From NCBI GenBank assembly GCA_047638815.1, contig JBLIMR010000026.1, forward strand, positions 1-33,356: a DNA stretch of 33,356 bases, read 5' to 3'. Position 1 is the stretch's first letter. Each line of letters begins with the position of its first letter. A program made the position numbers and the translations under genes. Shown piece after piece: positions 1-8,713 of this stretch. Under the pieces are notes generated by a model. It saw nothing but the letters and a program-made list of their open reading frames with translations, did not search any database and was not told the DNA's origin. Source of the DNA: JAJRRH01 sp047638815 (GTDB lineage Bacteria > Bacteroidota > Bacteroidia > Flavobacteriales_D > JABDKJ01).

Positions 1-169
1 GAGTAAACTTCAAAATATTCAAAGCTTCGGTAACATTTTTTCCTCTAATGATATCAGCCACCAACCTCATCTTTCTTGGAGATGTTGGACAGTTATTAAG
101 CTTCGCAAAGTATTGCGTTTTTCTAGCCTCTTTTAACTTCTCAGCTCTATCGTGTTTTCTTGAACCCAT
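1..169 (-). CDS. rplV: 50S ribosomal protein L22, N-terminal part (runs off the left edge)
   Basis: The frame reads from an ATG at 169 down to the window edge and gives 56 residues starting MGSRKHDRAEKLKEARKTQY, followed by NNCPTSPRKMRLVADIIRGK and a stretch ending ALNILKFT. The SPRKxRLVADxIRGK block is the typical L22 signature. L22 binds 23S rRNA and lines the peptide exit tunnel. Being last in the visible order, after rpsS, is the normal S10-operon arrangement; the gap to rpsS is 26 bases, the largest in this operon. The C-terminal half, including the tunnel hairpin, lies outside the window. Confidence 0.95.
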   Translation of the reverse strand, partial: MGSRKHDRAEKLKEARKTQYFAKLNNCPTSPRKMRLVADIIRGKNVTEALNILKFT

Positions 170-195
170 TTTTCTAAAATTCTAAATGTTCTTCT

Positions 196-462
196 TTATT
201 TTCTATGTCCAGCGTGTCCACGGTATGACCTCGTTGGAGAAAATTCTCCTAACTTATGTCCTACCATATTTTCGGTAACAAATACTGGAATAAAAGTCTT
301 TCCGTTATGCACAGCTACTGTTAGCCCTACAAATTCCGGTGTAATCATTGAGGCTCTTGACCAAGTTTTGATTACGGTTTTCTTTCCAGAAGTATGTGCA
401 GTTTCAACTTTCTGTTGAAGCTTATAATGCACAAATGGTGGTTTTTTTAATGATCTACTCAT
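196..462 (-). CDS. rpsS: 30S ribosomal protein S19
   Basis: This is an 88-residue protein of the usual S19 length. It starts MSRSLKKPPFV and contains the conserved WSRASMITPEFVGLTVAVHNG block and a C-terminal KLGEFSPTRSYRGHAGHRK segment. S19 sits in the head of the small subunit, pairs with S13 and contacts the A-site tRNA region. It lies three bases downstream of the rplB stop and upstream of rplV, which implies one transcript. I see no unusual residues. Confidence 0.97.
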   Translation of the reverse strand: MSRSLKKPPFVHYKLQQKVETAHTSGKKTVIKTWSRASMITPEFVGLTVAVHNGKTFIPVFVTENMVGHKLGEFSPTRSYRGHAGHRK

Positions 463-465
463 ATC

Positions 466-1290
466 TTACTTCTTTCTTCTTGATATTATGTGCTTGTTAG
501 AAGCTTTTGTTTTACTTCTAGTCTTGTATCCTTTTGCCGGAAGACCTGTTCTTGATCTTGGGTGACCTCCTGAAGATTTACCTTCACCACCACCCATTGG
601 GTGATCGACTGGATTCATCACTACCCCTCTCACTCTTGGTCTTCTTCCTAACCATCTTGAACGACCAGCTTTTCCTGATACTTCCAGACTGTGCTCCGCA
701 TTGGAAATAGATCCGATCATTGCTAAACAAGTCAATAAAATCATTCTTATTTCACCTGAAGGCAATTTCACAGTAGCATATCTACCTTCTCTTGCATTCA
801 ACTGTGCGTAGGCTCCTGCACTTCTAGCCAACTGACCACCTTTACCTGGTTGCAACTCAATGTTACAAATGATAGTTCCCAAAGGAATTTCACTAAGTAA
901 AAGTGTGTTTCCTAGATCCGGAGAAACTCCAGCTCCAACTTCCACATTTTGGCCAACTTTTAATCCCTTAGGAGCGACCATGTATCTTTTCTCACCGTCT
1001 TTATATTGGATCAAAGCGATACGTGCCGTTCTGTTTGGATCGTACTCAATTGTAAGTACTTCCGCAGGCATGTTATGCTTGTCTCTTTTAAAGTCGATAA
1101 TTCTATATCTTCTTTTATGACCACCACCTCTGTAGCGCATAGTCATCTTACCGGTGTTATTTCTACCACCAGACTTCTTGATAGGTGCCAACAAGCTTTT
1201 CTCAGGCTTCGAAGCTGTAATTTCTTCGAACGTATTAGCAACTTTATGACGTTGCCCCGGTGTTGTTGGTTTTAGTTTTCTTACTCCCAT
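466..1290 (-). CDS. rplB: 50S ribosomal protein L2
   Basis: The 274-residue product begins MGVRKLKPTTPGQRHK and carries the L2 landmarks GRNNTGKMTMRYRGGGHKRRYR near the N-terminus and NPVDHPMGGGEGKSSGGHPRS near the C-terminus. The latter includes the conserved histidine loop close to the peptidyl transferase centre. L2 is a primary 23S rRNA binder needed for subunit association. It starts seven bases after the rplW stop and ends three bases before rpsS. Length and motifs are normal. Confidence 0.97.
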   Translation of the reverse strand: MGVRKLKPTTPGQRHKVANTFEEITASKPEKSLLAPIKKSGGRNNTGKMTMRYRGGGHKRRYRIIDFKRDKHNMPAEVLTIEYDPNRTARIALIQYKDGEKRYMVAPKGLKVGQNVEVGAGVSPDLGNTLLLSEIPLGTIICNIELQPGKGGQLARSAGAYAQLNAREGRYATVKLPSGEIRMILLTCLAMIGSISNAEHSLEVSGKAGRSRWLGRRPRVRGVVMNPVDHPMGGGEGKSSGGHPRSRTGLPAKGYKTRSKTKASNKHIISRRKK

Positions 1291-1297
1291 TACTTAA

Positions 1298-1591
1298 TTA
1301 TATTGAAGCGTATAAGTCAATAATATCATCACCTTGTAAAGAGATGATTGCTTTTTTAAATGCAGGCTTTCTTCCTACAATCAATCCAGCTGTCGTATTT
1401 CTAGTACTCTTCTTTCCCATGTAGTTCATCGTTCTCACTTTGTCTACACTTACATTGTACAATTCCTCAACAGCTTTTTTGATTTCCACTTTGTTCGCTT
1501 TTTTATCTACGATAAATCCATAGCGATTAAGTTTCTCACCTTCTGCTGTCATTTTTTCAGTGACGATTGGTCTTTTGATAATATCCTTCAT
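1298..1591 (-). CDS. rplW: 50S ribosomal protein L23
   Basis: The 97-residue product starts MKDIIKRPIVTEKMT, the typical L23 opening, and contains YGFIVDKKANKVEIKKAVEELYNVSVDKVRTMNY, which matches the family's conserved alpha-beta core. L23 lies at the exit of the peptide tunnel and docks trigger factor and SRP. Spacing is nine bases from rplD and seven to rplB, so it is co-transcribed with the rest of the cluster. Confidence 0.96.
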   Translation of the reverse strand: MKDIIKRPIVTEKMTAEGEKLNRYGFIVDKKANKVEIKKAVEELYNVSVDKVRTMNYMGKKSTRNTTAGLIVGRKPAFKKAIISLQGDDIIDLYASI

Positions 1592-1600
1592 GTCTCTGTC

Positions 1601-2227
1601 CTATTTCAAGTTTTCTACTATCTTCTCAACTGCACCTTGAAAAATCACAAGGTTTTTACAGTTTAAGATTTCATAAGAATTCAAATCTGAAGCCAATCTT
1701 ACATTCGCTTTTTTGAGGTTTCTTGATGATAGATAAACATTTTTATTTGCCTCTGGTATTACTACTAGAGATCTTCCATCTAACTTTAAGTTAGTCATGA
1801 TTTTTTCAAACTCAGCAGTCTTAGGAGCATCCAAGTTAAAGTTCTCAACGATTGTGATTCCTTTATCTATAGCTTTATAAGTCAATGCAGATCTTCTTGC
1901 AACTACTTTAAGTTTCTTATTCAATTTGAAGCCATAGTCTCTATCAGCACGAGGGCCGAAAATTCTACCTCCACCTCTAAACAATGGGTTTTTGATATCA
2001 CCCACACGAGCTGCACCAGAACCTTTTTGTTTTCTCAATTTTCTACGACTACCGGCAACTTCACCTCTCTCTTTCGATTTGTGTGTCCCTTGCCTTCCGT
2101 TCGCTTGAATTTGCTTCACGTCAAGGTAGATTGCATGATCATTTGGCTCAACACCAAAGACTGCTGAATCTAACTTTACTTTCTTTCCGGATTTAGCTCC
2201 GGATGTTTTTAATACTTCTAGTTCCAT
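1601..2227 (-). CDS. rplD: 50S ribosomal protein L4
   Basis: This 208-residue protein has the L4 signatures QGTHKSKERGEVAGSRRK and KQKGSGAARVGDIKNPLFRGG, which form the long loop reaching the peptide tunnel. L4 binds domain I of 23S rRNA, and in enterobacteria also represses the S10 operon; no equivalent leader structure is visible here. Its ATG lies one base after the rplC stop, so translational coupling to rplC is likely. Confidence 0.96.
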   Translation of the reverse strand: MELEVLKTSGAKSGKKVKLDSAVFGVEPNDHAIYLDVKQIQANGRQGTHKSKERGEVAGSRRKLRKQKGSGAARVGDIKNPLFRGGGRIFGPRADRDYGFKLNKKLKVVARRSALTYKAIDKGITIVENFNLDAPKTAEFEKIMTNLKLDGRSLVVIPEANKNVYLSSRNLKKANVRLASDLNSYEILNCKNLVIFQGAVEKIVENLK

Positions 2228-2228
2228 C

Positions 2229-2846
2229 CTAATTTCTTATTAAAACGTAAGCGCCATTATGTCCAGGTACTGCACCTTTAACCAAGATCACATTCTTTTC
2301 AGGCATGATCTTAATGATTTGAAGGTTTTCAGTTGTTACTCTTTCACCACCCATTCTTCCAGCCATTCGCATTCCCTTGAATACTTTTGCTGGATATGAA
2401 GCAGCTCCAATAGAACCCGGTGCTCTTAATCTGTTATGTTGACCATGCGTTGCTTGTCCAACACCCGCGAAGTTGTGTCTTTTTACAACCCCTTGAAAAC
2501 CCTTACCTTTTGAAGTTCCAACAACATCCACAAATTGTCCTTCTTCAAATAAGGCCAGCGTTAGTTCATCACCAAGGCTTAGCGTTTTTGCGGTATTTTC
2601 AAATTCCACAACCTTTCTTTTCGGAGTAGTTTTTGCTTTTTTGAAATGACCAATCAACGGTTTCGTTGTGTTCTTTTCTTTCTTATCACCATAGGCAATC
2701 TGCACACCGCTATATCCATCTTTTTCCTCCGTCTTGATCTGTGTCACAACGTTGGTACCAACTTCTATAATGGTACATGCTACATTCTTACCTTCTGGGG
2801 TAAAAATACTAGTCATTCCTATTTTATTTCCTATTAATCCAGGCAT
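2229..2846 (-). CDS. rplC: 50S ribosomal protein L3
   Basis: The 205-residue product starts MPGLIGNKIGMTSIFTPEG, the classical bacterial L3 beginning. It contains the FVDVVGTSKGKGFQGVVKRH and RAPGSIGAASYPAKVFKGMRMAGRMG segments that reach toward the peptidyl transferase centre. It starts 12 bases after the rpsJ stop and is separated from rplD by one base. No truncation or unusual residue is seen. Confidence 0.97.
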   Translation of the reverse strand: MPGLIGNKIGMTSIFTPEGKNVACTIIEVGTNVVTQIKTEEKDGYSGVQIAYGDKKEKNTTKPLIGHFKKAKTTPKRKVVEFENTAKTLSLGDELTLALFEEGQFVDVVGTSKGKGFQGVVKRHNFAGVGQATHGQHNRLRAPGSIGAASYPAKVFKGMRMAGRMGGERVTTENLQIIKIMPEKNVILVKGAVPGHNGAYVLIRN

Positions 2847-2858
2847 GTTCCTGCGTTT

Positions 2859-3164
2859 TTAAACTTTAATTTCTACATCCACTCCACTAGGAAGCTCAAG
2901 TTTCATCAATGCGTCAACTGTACTAGCTGATGAGCTGTATATGTCTAACAATCTCTTGTAGGCACATAATTGAAATTGCTCTCTTGCCTTCTTATTCACG
3001 TGAGGTGAACGAAGAACAGTGTAAATTCTCTTATGCGTAGGCAATGGAATTGGTCCACTTACTATAGCACCAGTAGACTTCACAGTCTTTACAATCTTCT
3101 CAGCAGACTTGTCTACTAAGTTGTGATCGTATGATTTAAGTTTTATTCTAATCTTTTGACTCAT
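2859..3164 (-). CDS. rpsJ: 30S ribosomal protein S10 (NusE)
   Basis: This 101-residue protein begins MSQKIRIKLKSYDHNLVDKS and contains GPIPLPTHKRIYTVLRSPHVNKKAREQF, both diagnostic for S10. S10 is in the 30S head and, as NusE, links NusG-bound RNA polymerase to antitermination and transcription-translation coupling. It follows fusA directly with 12 bases between them. Many bacteria have tuf at this junction; here it is absent. Confidence 0.97.
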   Translation of the reverse strand: MSQKIRIKLKSYDHNLVDKSAEKIVKTVKSTGAIVSGPIPLPTHKRIYTVLRSPHVNKKAREQFQLCAYKRLLDIYSSSASTVDALMKLELPSGVDVEIKV

Positions 3165-3176
3165 GATATATCTTAA

Positions 3177-5282
3177 TTAAGCTTGAACTTTACCGTTTGC
3201 TTTTGCTATAACTTCTTCTGCTACATGTTTAGGTGTTGCATCAAAATGATCAAACTCCATTGTAGAAGTTGCCCTTCCTGATGACATCGTTCTCAATGCA
3301 GTAACATAACCGAACATTTCTGATAAAGGAACATATGCTTTAATAACTTTAGCACCTGCTTTATCATCCATTCCAAGGATTATTCCCCTTCTTCTGTTCA
3401 TGTCACCAACAACATCACCCATGTTTTCTTCTGGTGTAATGATTTCAACTTTCATGATTGGCTCCAATAAAACTGGTTCAGCTTTTGGACAAGCATGTCT
3501 GTATGCCATCTTCGCACATACTTCAAATGATAAAGCATCTGAATCAACAGCATGGAAAGAACCATCCAAAAGTTGAACCTTCAGCTTATCCATTTCATAT
3601 CCTGCCAACACACCATTTTTCATGGCTTGCTTGAAACCTTTTTCTACAGAAGGAATAAATTCTCTAGGTATGTTACCCCCTTTAATTTTGTTTACGAATA
3701 ACAGATCCTCCTCTTGGTCCTCGTCTGCCGCTCCAATGATTATTGAAATATCAGCAAACTTACCACGACCACCAGACTGTTTCTTATAAATCTCTCTGTG
3801 CTCAATAGTTCCCTTAATAGTTTCCTTATAAGTTACTTGTGGAGCACCTTGATTACATTCAACCTTAAATTCTCTTTTCAAACGATCAAGGATGATTTCA
3901 AGGTGAAGCTCACCCATACCTGAGACGATAGTTTGTCCAGTATCTTCATCTGTTTTCACTTGAAAAGTTGGATCCTCTTCAGCCAATTTACCCAGAGCAA
4001 TACCCAATTTATCCATATCAGCTTGAGTTTTAGGCTCAATAGCGATCCCGATTACTGGGTCTGGAAAATCCATAGACTCCAATATTATTGGCGCATCTAG
4101 TGCACACAATGTATCTCCTGTTTTAATATCCTTGAAACCAACTAAAGCGGCAATATCACCAGCTTGTAGCCTTTCGATTTGGTTTTGCTTGTTGGCATGC
4201 ATTTGGAAAATTCTAGAGATACGCTCTTTGTTTCCATTACGACTGTTATGTACGTAAGAACCTGACTCAAGAACACCTGAATAAGCTCTTGCAAAGGCTA
4301 AGCGACCTACAAAAGGGTCTGTAGCGATTTTAAATGCCAAGGCTGAAAAAGGCGCATCTACACTAGGCTTACGGCTGTCTGGCTCATCCGTCTTAGGATT
4401 GATTCCCTCAATAGCTTTTGTATCCATAGGTGAAGGAAGAATTTCCATCACATAATCCAACATAGTTTGAACGCCTTTATTCTTAAATGCAGAACCACAT
4501 GTCATAGGAACAATAGTTCCAGTAATTGTAGCTTGTCTCAAAGCATCTAGAATTTCTCTTTCAGAAATAGAATTTGGATCTTCGAAATACTTCTCCATAA
4601 GAGTATCGTCAAATTCAGCAACTGCTTCTAGTAATTTCTCTCTATACTCTGTAGCTTCTTCAACCAATTCAGCAGGAATTTCAATTTCCTCGAAAGTCAT
4701 TCCGTAATCGTCTTCATTCCAAACGATACCTCTAAAGTTAATCAAATCAACAACACCTTTAAAGTCGTCTTCAGCTCCGATAGGAATTTGTAATGGAATA
4801 GCGTTGCTACCAAGCATTTCTTTCACCTGGGCACAAACTTTCAAAAAGTTAGCGCCTGATCTATCCATCTTGTTTACAAAACCAATTCTAGGAACGTTGT
4901 AGTTATTAGCAAGTCTCCAGTTAGTTTCAGATTGTGGCTCAACACCATCAACAGCACTAAATAGAAAAACTAAACCATCAAGAACACGAAGAGATCTATT
5001 TACCTCAACAGTAAAATCAACGTGACCAGGAGTATCAATGATATTCACATGGTATTCTTTCTCTCTATACTTCCAGAACACAGTCGTTGCAGCAGAGGTA
5101 ATAGTAATACCTCTCTCCTGCTCTTGCGCCATCCAATCCATAGTTGCAGCACCATCATGCACTTCACCTATTTTATGACTAACACCAGAGTAGAACAATA
5201 CACGTTCCGTGGTGGTGGTTTTACCGGCATCAATATGCGCAGCAATCCCAATATTTCTTGTTAACGTTAAGTCTCTTGCCAT
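3177..5282 (-). CDS. fusA: Elongation factor G
   Basis: The 701-residue product is the ribosomal translocase and recycling GTPase. G-domain motifs are clear: AHIDAGKTTTTERVLFYSG (G1), the RGITI switch I segment, DTPGHVDFT (G3) and NKMDRSGAN (G4). Later come domain II, the GMGELHLEIILDRLKREF motif of domain III, domain IV, and domain V with EPIMKVEIITPEENMGDVVGDMNRRRG. Length and order match bacterial EF-G. It lies between rpsG (12-base gap) and rpsJ (12-base gap), the normal str-operon position. I see no sign that it is one of the diverged second EF-G paralogues. Confidence 0.97.
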   Translation of the reverse strand: MARDLTLTRNIGIAAHIDAGKTTTTERVLFYSGVSHKIGEVHDGAATMDWMAQEQERGITITSAATTVFWKYREKEYHVNIIDTPGHVDFTVEVNRSLRVLDGLVFLFSAVDGVEPQSETNWRLANNYNVPRIGFVNKMDRSGANFLKVCAQVKEMLGSNAIPLQIPIGAEDDFKGVVDLINFRGIVWNEDDYGMTFEEIEIPAELVEEATEYREKLLEAVAEFDDTLMEKYFEDPNSISEREILDALRQATITGTIVPMTCGSAFKNKGVQTMLDYVMEILPSPMDTKAIEGINPKTDEPDSRKPSVDAPFSALAFKIATDPFVGRLAFARAYSGVLESGSYVHNSRNGNKERISRIFQMHANKQNQIERLQAGDIAALVGFKDIKTGDTLCALDAPIILESMDFPDPVIGIAIEPKTQADMDKLGIALGKLAEEDPTFQVKTDEDTGQTIVSGMGELHLEIILDRLKREFKVECNQGAPQVTYKETIKGTIEHREIYKKQSGGRGKFADISIIIGAADEDQEEDLLFVNKIKGGNIPREFIPSVEKGFKQAMKNGVLAGYEMDKLKVQLLDGSFHAVDSDALSFEVCAKMAYRHACPKAEPVLLEPIMKVEIITPEENMGDVVGDMNRRRGIILGMDDKAGAKVIKAYVPLSEMFGYVTALRTMSSGRATSTMEFDHFDATPKHVAEEVIAKANGKVQA

Positions 5283-5294
5283 CTTATTACCTAA

Positions 5295-5762
5295 TTACAC
5301 TCTGAAGTGTGAGAATGCTTTGTTTGCCTCAGCCATTCTATGAGTATCTTCTTTTTTCTTAAAGGCACCACCTTCTTCTTTGGCTGCAGATATAATCTCG
5401 CCAGCTAATTTCTTTTCCATACCCTTCTCGTTTCTCTTACGGGCATATCCGATCATCCACTTCATTGCCATTGATTCCTTTCTAGTATCTCTTACTTGTA
5501 TAGGAATTTGAAAAGTAGCACCACCTACTCTTTTACTTCTTACTTCAACCGCTGGGGTTACATTAGCAAGGGCTTTTTTGAAAGTATCTAATCCACCATC
5601 TTCAACTTTTTCAGCTACGATATCCATCGCTGCATAAAAGATTCCAAAGGATTTTGTTTTCTTACCACTGATCATCATGTTGTTGACGAATTTTGTTACC
5701 AAAATTTCGTTAAACTTTGGATCCGGCAGAACGATTATCTTTTTCGCTTTTTTTCTTCTCAT
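5295..5762 (-). CDS. rpsG: 30S ribosomal protein S7
   Basis: The 155-residue product starts MRRKKAKKIIVLPDPKFNE and contains KKALANVTPAVEVRSKRVGG and YQIPI-type sequence (here FQIPIQVRD), which are S7 hallmarks. The C-terminal part ends THRMAEANKAFSHFRV. S7 nucleates assembly of the 30S head and contacts the E-site tRNA. It lies three bases after the rpsL stop and 12 bases before fusA. Confidence 0.97.
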   Translation of the reverse strand: MRRKKAKKIIVLPDPKFNEILVTKFVNNMMISGKKTKSFGIFYAAMDIVAEKVEDGGLDTFKKALANVTPAVEVRSKRVGGATFQIPIQVRDTRKESMAMKWMIGYARKRNEKGMEKKLAGEIISAAKEEGGAFKKKEDTHRMAEANKAFSHFRV

Positions 5763-5765
5763 GGC

Positions 5766-6143
5766 TTATTTCTTTTTAGGACGTTTAGTACCGTACTTAG
5801 ATCTTCTTTGAGTTCTTCCTTCAACACCGGCAGTATCAAGCGCTCCACGAACGATATGATATCTAACACCCGGCAAGTCTTTCACTCTACCACCTCTTAC
5901 AAGTGCGATACTGTGCTCTTGTAGATTGTGTCCTTCTCCACCAATGTATGCATTGACTTCATTTCCATTGGTCAGTCTAACTCTTGCTACTTTTCTCATA
6001 GCTGAGTTAGGTTTTTTAGGCGTAGTGGTGTAAACCCTTACACAAACCCCTCTTTTTTGAGGGCAAGAATTCAAAGCCGCAGAGCCACTTTTCTTCACCT
6101 TGCTGGTTCTTCCTTTCCTTACTAGTTGCTGTATTGTAGGCAT
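5766..6143 (-). CDS. rpsL: 30S ribosomal protein S12
   Basis: This 125-residue protein starts MPTIQQLVRKGR and carries the decoding-centre loops TTPKKPNSAMRKVARVRL and GGRVKDLPGVRYH. The lysines in PKKPNSA and GRVKDLPG, where streptomycin-resistance changes occur in other bacteria, are the ordinary wild-type residues. It is the first gene of the str-S10 operon, with a good two-part promoter about 60 bases upstream of its ATG. Confidence 0.97.
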   Translation of the reverse strand: MPTIQQLVRKGRTSKVKKSGSAALNSCPQKRGVCVRVYTTTPKKPNSAMRKVARVRLTNGNEVNAYIGGEGHNLQEHSIALVRGGRVKDLPGVRYHIVRGALDTAGVEGRTQRRSKYGTKRPKKK

Positions 6144-6196
6144 TTTCTAAAATTAATTTGTCCTAATAACTAAAATATCCCCGTTTTAAGGGGGTG

Positions 6197-6227
6197 CAAA
6201 TCTAGGGAAAATGTTTCTATTAAACAA
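6197..6227 (-). promoter_or_regulatory. Promoter of the str-S10 operon
   Basis: On the minus strand, TAGATTTG (6204-6197) matches the Bacteroidota -7 consensus TAnnTTTG exactly, and a TTG -33 element lies at 6227-6225 with 20 bases between them. The start site would be near 6193, giving a leader of about 50 bases before rpsL. A small hairpin, CCCC-N8-GGGG, lies at 6179-6194 at the predicted 5' end of the mRNA. Confidence 0.7.
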
Positions 6228-6391
6228 CGCTCTGTTTGAAATTTTTTTATCAGCATCAATGTAATAATTCAGATGGGCTCATTTATATCAAAACTGCTAT
6301 TTTAACTCGCTCTATTTCAGACTCCTCAGAGATAGTTTAAAAATGTGCTTTCAAAAATATTTTTCCACTATTTTTTTTCTCCTATTAAACA

Positions 6392-6399
6392 TAGCTTTG
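6392..6399 (+). promoter_or_regulatory. Possible -7 element of the helicase gene
   Basis: TAGCTTTG matches TAnnTTTG exactly and lies immediately upstream of the helicase GTG at 6404. No TTG is seen at the expected upstream spacing. If used, the transcript would begin within a base or two of the start codon and be practically leaderless. Confidence 0.3.
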
Positions 6400-6403
6400 T
6401 CAT

Positions 6404-8713
6404 GTGGAATATTTGAACGAATTAAACCAAGATCAGAAAGCGGCAGTCATAAATTTAAATGGCCCGATGATGGTAATTGCCGGAGCCGGATCTGGAAAGA
6501 CCAGGGTCTTGACCTATCGCATAGCCCATCTTATAAGTAAGGGGGTCGATCCTTTTAATATTCTCACCCTGACCTTTACCAATAAGGCTGCAAAGGAAAT
6601 GAAGGGAAGGATTGCCAAAATAATTGGAGATAAAGAAGCCAAGAACTTATGGATGGGGACATTTCACTCCGTCTTTTCAAGGATATTACGTAGAGAAGCC
6701 ACAAGATTGGGTTACACATCCAATTTCACTATATATGATACTGCAGATTCTAAAAATCTCATTAAGAGCATCATAAAAGAGTTGGGGCTTGATGACAAAG
6801 TGTACAAAGTGGGCTTGGTATATGGTAGGATTTCAAATGCTAAAAACAATCTGATCTCTGCCCCACAATACTTAAATAACACTGAGATAAGGGATGACGA
6901 TAAAATTTCGGGTAAAGCTAAATTGGGTGAGATATATAAAATGTATGTCGATCGATGCTTTAAGGCCAATGCCATGGACTTCGATGATCTGCTTTTTAAA
7001 ACGAATGTCCTATTAAAGAACTTCCCAGAAGTTATGCTCAAATACCAAGAGCAGTTTAAATATGTATTGGTGGATGAGTACCAGGATACGAATTACTCTC
7101 AGTACCTTATTGTAAAAAAGTTGGCCGCTCAACATGAAAACTTATGTGTCGTTGGAGATGATGCACAAAGTATATATGCTTTTCGTGGCGCCAGTATTAA
7201 AAACATACTCAACTTCAAAAAGGATTATCCGGACTATAAGTTATTCAAGCTAGAGCAAAACTACAGATCTACTAAAGTTATCGTTAATGCTGCCAATAGC
7301 GTTATTGCAAACAATAAGGATCAGATTCAAAAGGAGGTATGGACAGATAATCCCGTTGGAGAAAAGATAAAAGTCTTGAATGCTTCAACGGATAATGGCG
7401 AAGGGAAGGCCATTGCAGAGGAGATTGCTGACATAGCTATGCATGAAAGTGCGAGTTATGATGAAGTAGCCATATTGTATAGAACCAATATGCAATCCAG
7501 ATCCATGGAGGAGGCGTTGAGAAAAAGGAACATTCCATACATTATATATGGAGGCCTTTCTTTTTACCAAAGAAAAGAGATAAAAGATCTGATTTCATAC
7601 TTCAGATTAGTATGCAACCCAAATGATGAGGAAGCCTTCAAGCGAATCATCAATTATCCAAAGCGTGGCATTGGTGGGACAACGATTGAAAAGATAAATG
7701 CGGCTGCCACTGAACATTCTGCGAGTTTGTGGGAGGTAAGTTGTAATCTCAAACAATATGGTGTACCTCTTAATGGTGGTACCATGAACAAGATAAATGA
7801 CTTCACTGCTATTATTAAGAGTTTCCAAGCGAGGTTGGATGTGACCAATGCCTACGATCTTGGTTATGATATTGCCAAGAACTCAGGATTATTACACACC
7901 CTATATAATGACAAATCTCCTGAAGGCATAAGCAGACACGAAAACATACAGGAATTATTAAATGCTCTAAAAGGACACACAGACCAGAAAGAAGCGGATA
8001 ATGAGTTGATGTTACTTTCTGACTTTTTATTGGAAGTGGCACTCTTAACAGATGCTGACAAGGATGACGATCTTTCTGAAAAAGTCACGCTAATGACCAT
8101 ACACGCTGCCAAAGGGTTGGAGTTTCCATATGTCTTTATTGTAGGTATGGAAGAGAATTTATTTCCGTCTCAGCTCTCATTGAACTCAAGGGCAGATCTT
8201 GAAGAAGAGCGAAGACTATTTTATGTGGCGCTAACCAGAGCAGAAAAAAGAACTACCCTCTCCTATGCAAAAAGTAGATTCAGGTGGGGAAACTTAATCT
8301 ACTGCGAACCGAGTCGATTTATTGAAGAGATAGATGAGCGGTTTTTGGAAATGCCTATCATAAAAGAAAAGCCAACTTTTTCGACCTTTGATGATGAGCC
8401 GAATTTTGGTGGATTTGGCTCAGGATCTGGTTCTACCAGCCAAAGTACTGGTAGTTCGATTAAAAAGAAAGATCCGAAGAAGACTTTTATCAGTAGCAAT
8501 ATGGTGAAAGTGGATTCGAGTAAGAAATTGCCTACTGGTGACAGTAATGTAAAATTGGAGGTGGGTAATAAGGTCGAACATCATCGATTTGGAAAGGGCA
8601 CTGTCCTGGAGGTTACTGGTAGATTTCCAGATGCTAAGGCGAGTATATTTTTTCCTTCTTCAGGGAAGAAGCAGTTGTTGCTGAAGTTTGCGAAGTTGAC
8701 GGTTTTGGAATAG
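6404..8713 (+). CDS. UvrD/PcrA-type ATP-dependent DNA helicase (superfamily 1A)
   Basis: The 769-residue product is a 3'-5' DNA helicase of the UvrD/PcrA family, used in nucleotide excision repair, removal of recombination intermediates and conflict resolution at RNA polymerase. Visible motifs are Walker A GAGSGKTR (about residues 27-34), the TLTFTNKAAKEMKGR block, Walker B VDEYQDTN, GDDAQSIYAFRGA, LEQNYRST, the VTLMTIHAAKGLEFPYVFI motif V region and the LFYVALTRA motif VI. After a Gly/Ser-rich linker the C-terminus has a Tudor-like segment (GNKVEHHRFGKGTVLEV), as in PcrA. The start is a GTG, chosen because MEYLNELNQDQKAAV matches the family's N-terminus; an ATG overlapping it is out of frame. 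UvrD and PcrA cannot be told apart with certainty by reading. Confidence 0.93.
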   Translation: MEYLNELNQDQKAAVINLNGPMMVIAGAGSGKTRVLTYRIAHLISKGVDPFNILTLTFTNKAAKEMKGRIAKIIGDKEAKNLWMGTFHSVFSRILRREATRLGYTSNFTIYDTADSKNLIKSIIKELGLDDKVYKVGLVYGRISNAKNNLISAPQYLNNTEIRDDDKISGKAKLGEIYKMYVDRCFKANAMDFDDLLFKTNVLLKNFPEVMLKYQEQFKYVLVDEYQDTNYSQYLIVKKLAAQHENLCVVGDDAQSIYAFRGASIKNILNFKKDYPDYKLFKLEQNYRSTKVIVNAANSVIANNKDQIQKEVWTDNPVGEKIKVLNASTDNGEGKAIAEEIADIAMHESASYDEVAILYRTNMQSRSMEEALRKRNIPYIIYGGLSFYQRKEIKDLISYFRLVCNPNDEEAFKRIINYPKRGIGGTTIEKINAAATEHSASLWEVSCNLKQYGVPLNGGTMNKINDFTAIIKSFQARLDVTNAYDLGYDIAKNSGLLHTLYNDKSPEGISRHENIQELLNALKGHTDQKEADNELMLLSDFLLEVALLTDADKDDDLSEKVTLMTIHAAKGLEFPYVFIVGMEENLFPSQLSLNSRADLEEERRLFYVALTRAEKRTTLSYAKSRFRWGNLIYCEPSRFIEEIDERFLEMPIIKEKPTFSTFDDEPNFGGFGSGSGSTSQSTGSSIKKKDPKKTFISSNMVKVDSSKKLPTGDSNVKLEVGNKVEHHRFGKGTVLEVTGRFPDAKASIFFPSSGKKQLLLKFAKLTVLE

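Noticed and set aside
6343..6540. A 65-codon frame overlapping the start of the helicase
   Set aside because: After about 30 residues it only reads the helicase gene in the wrong frame.
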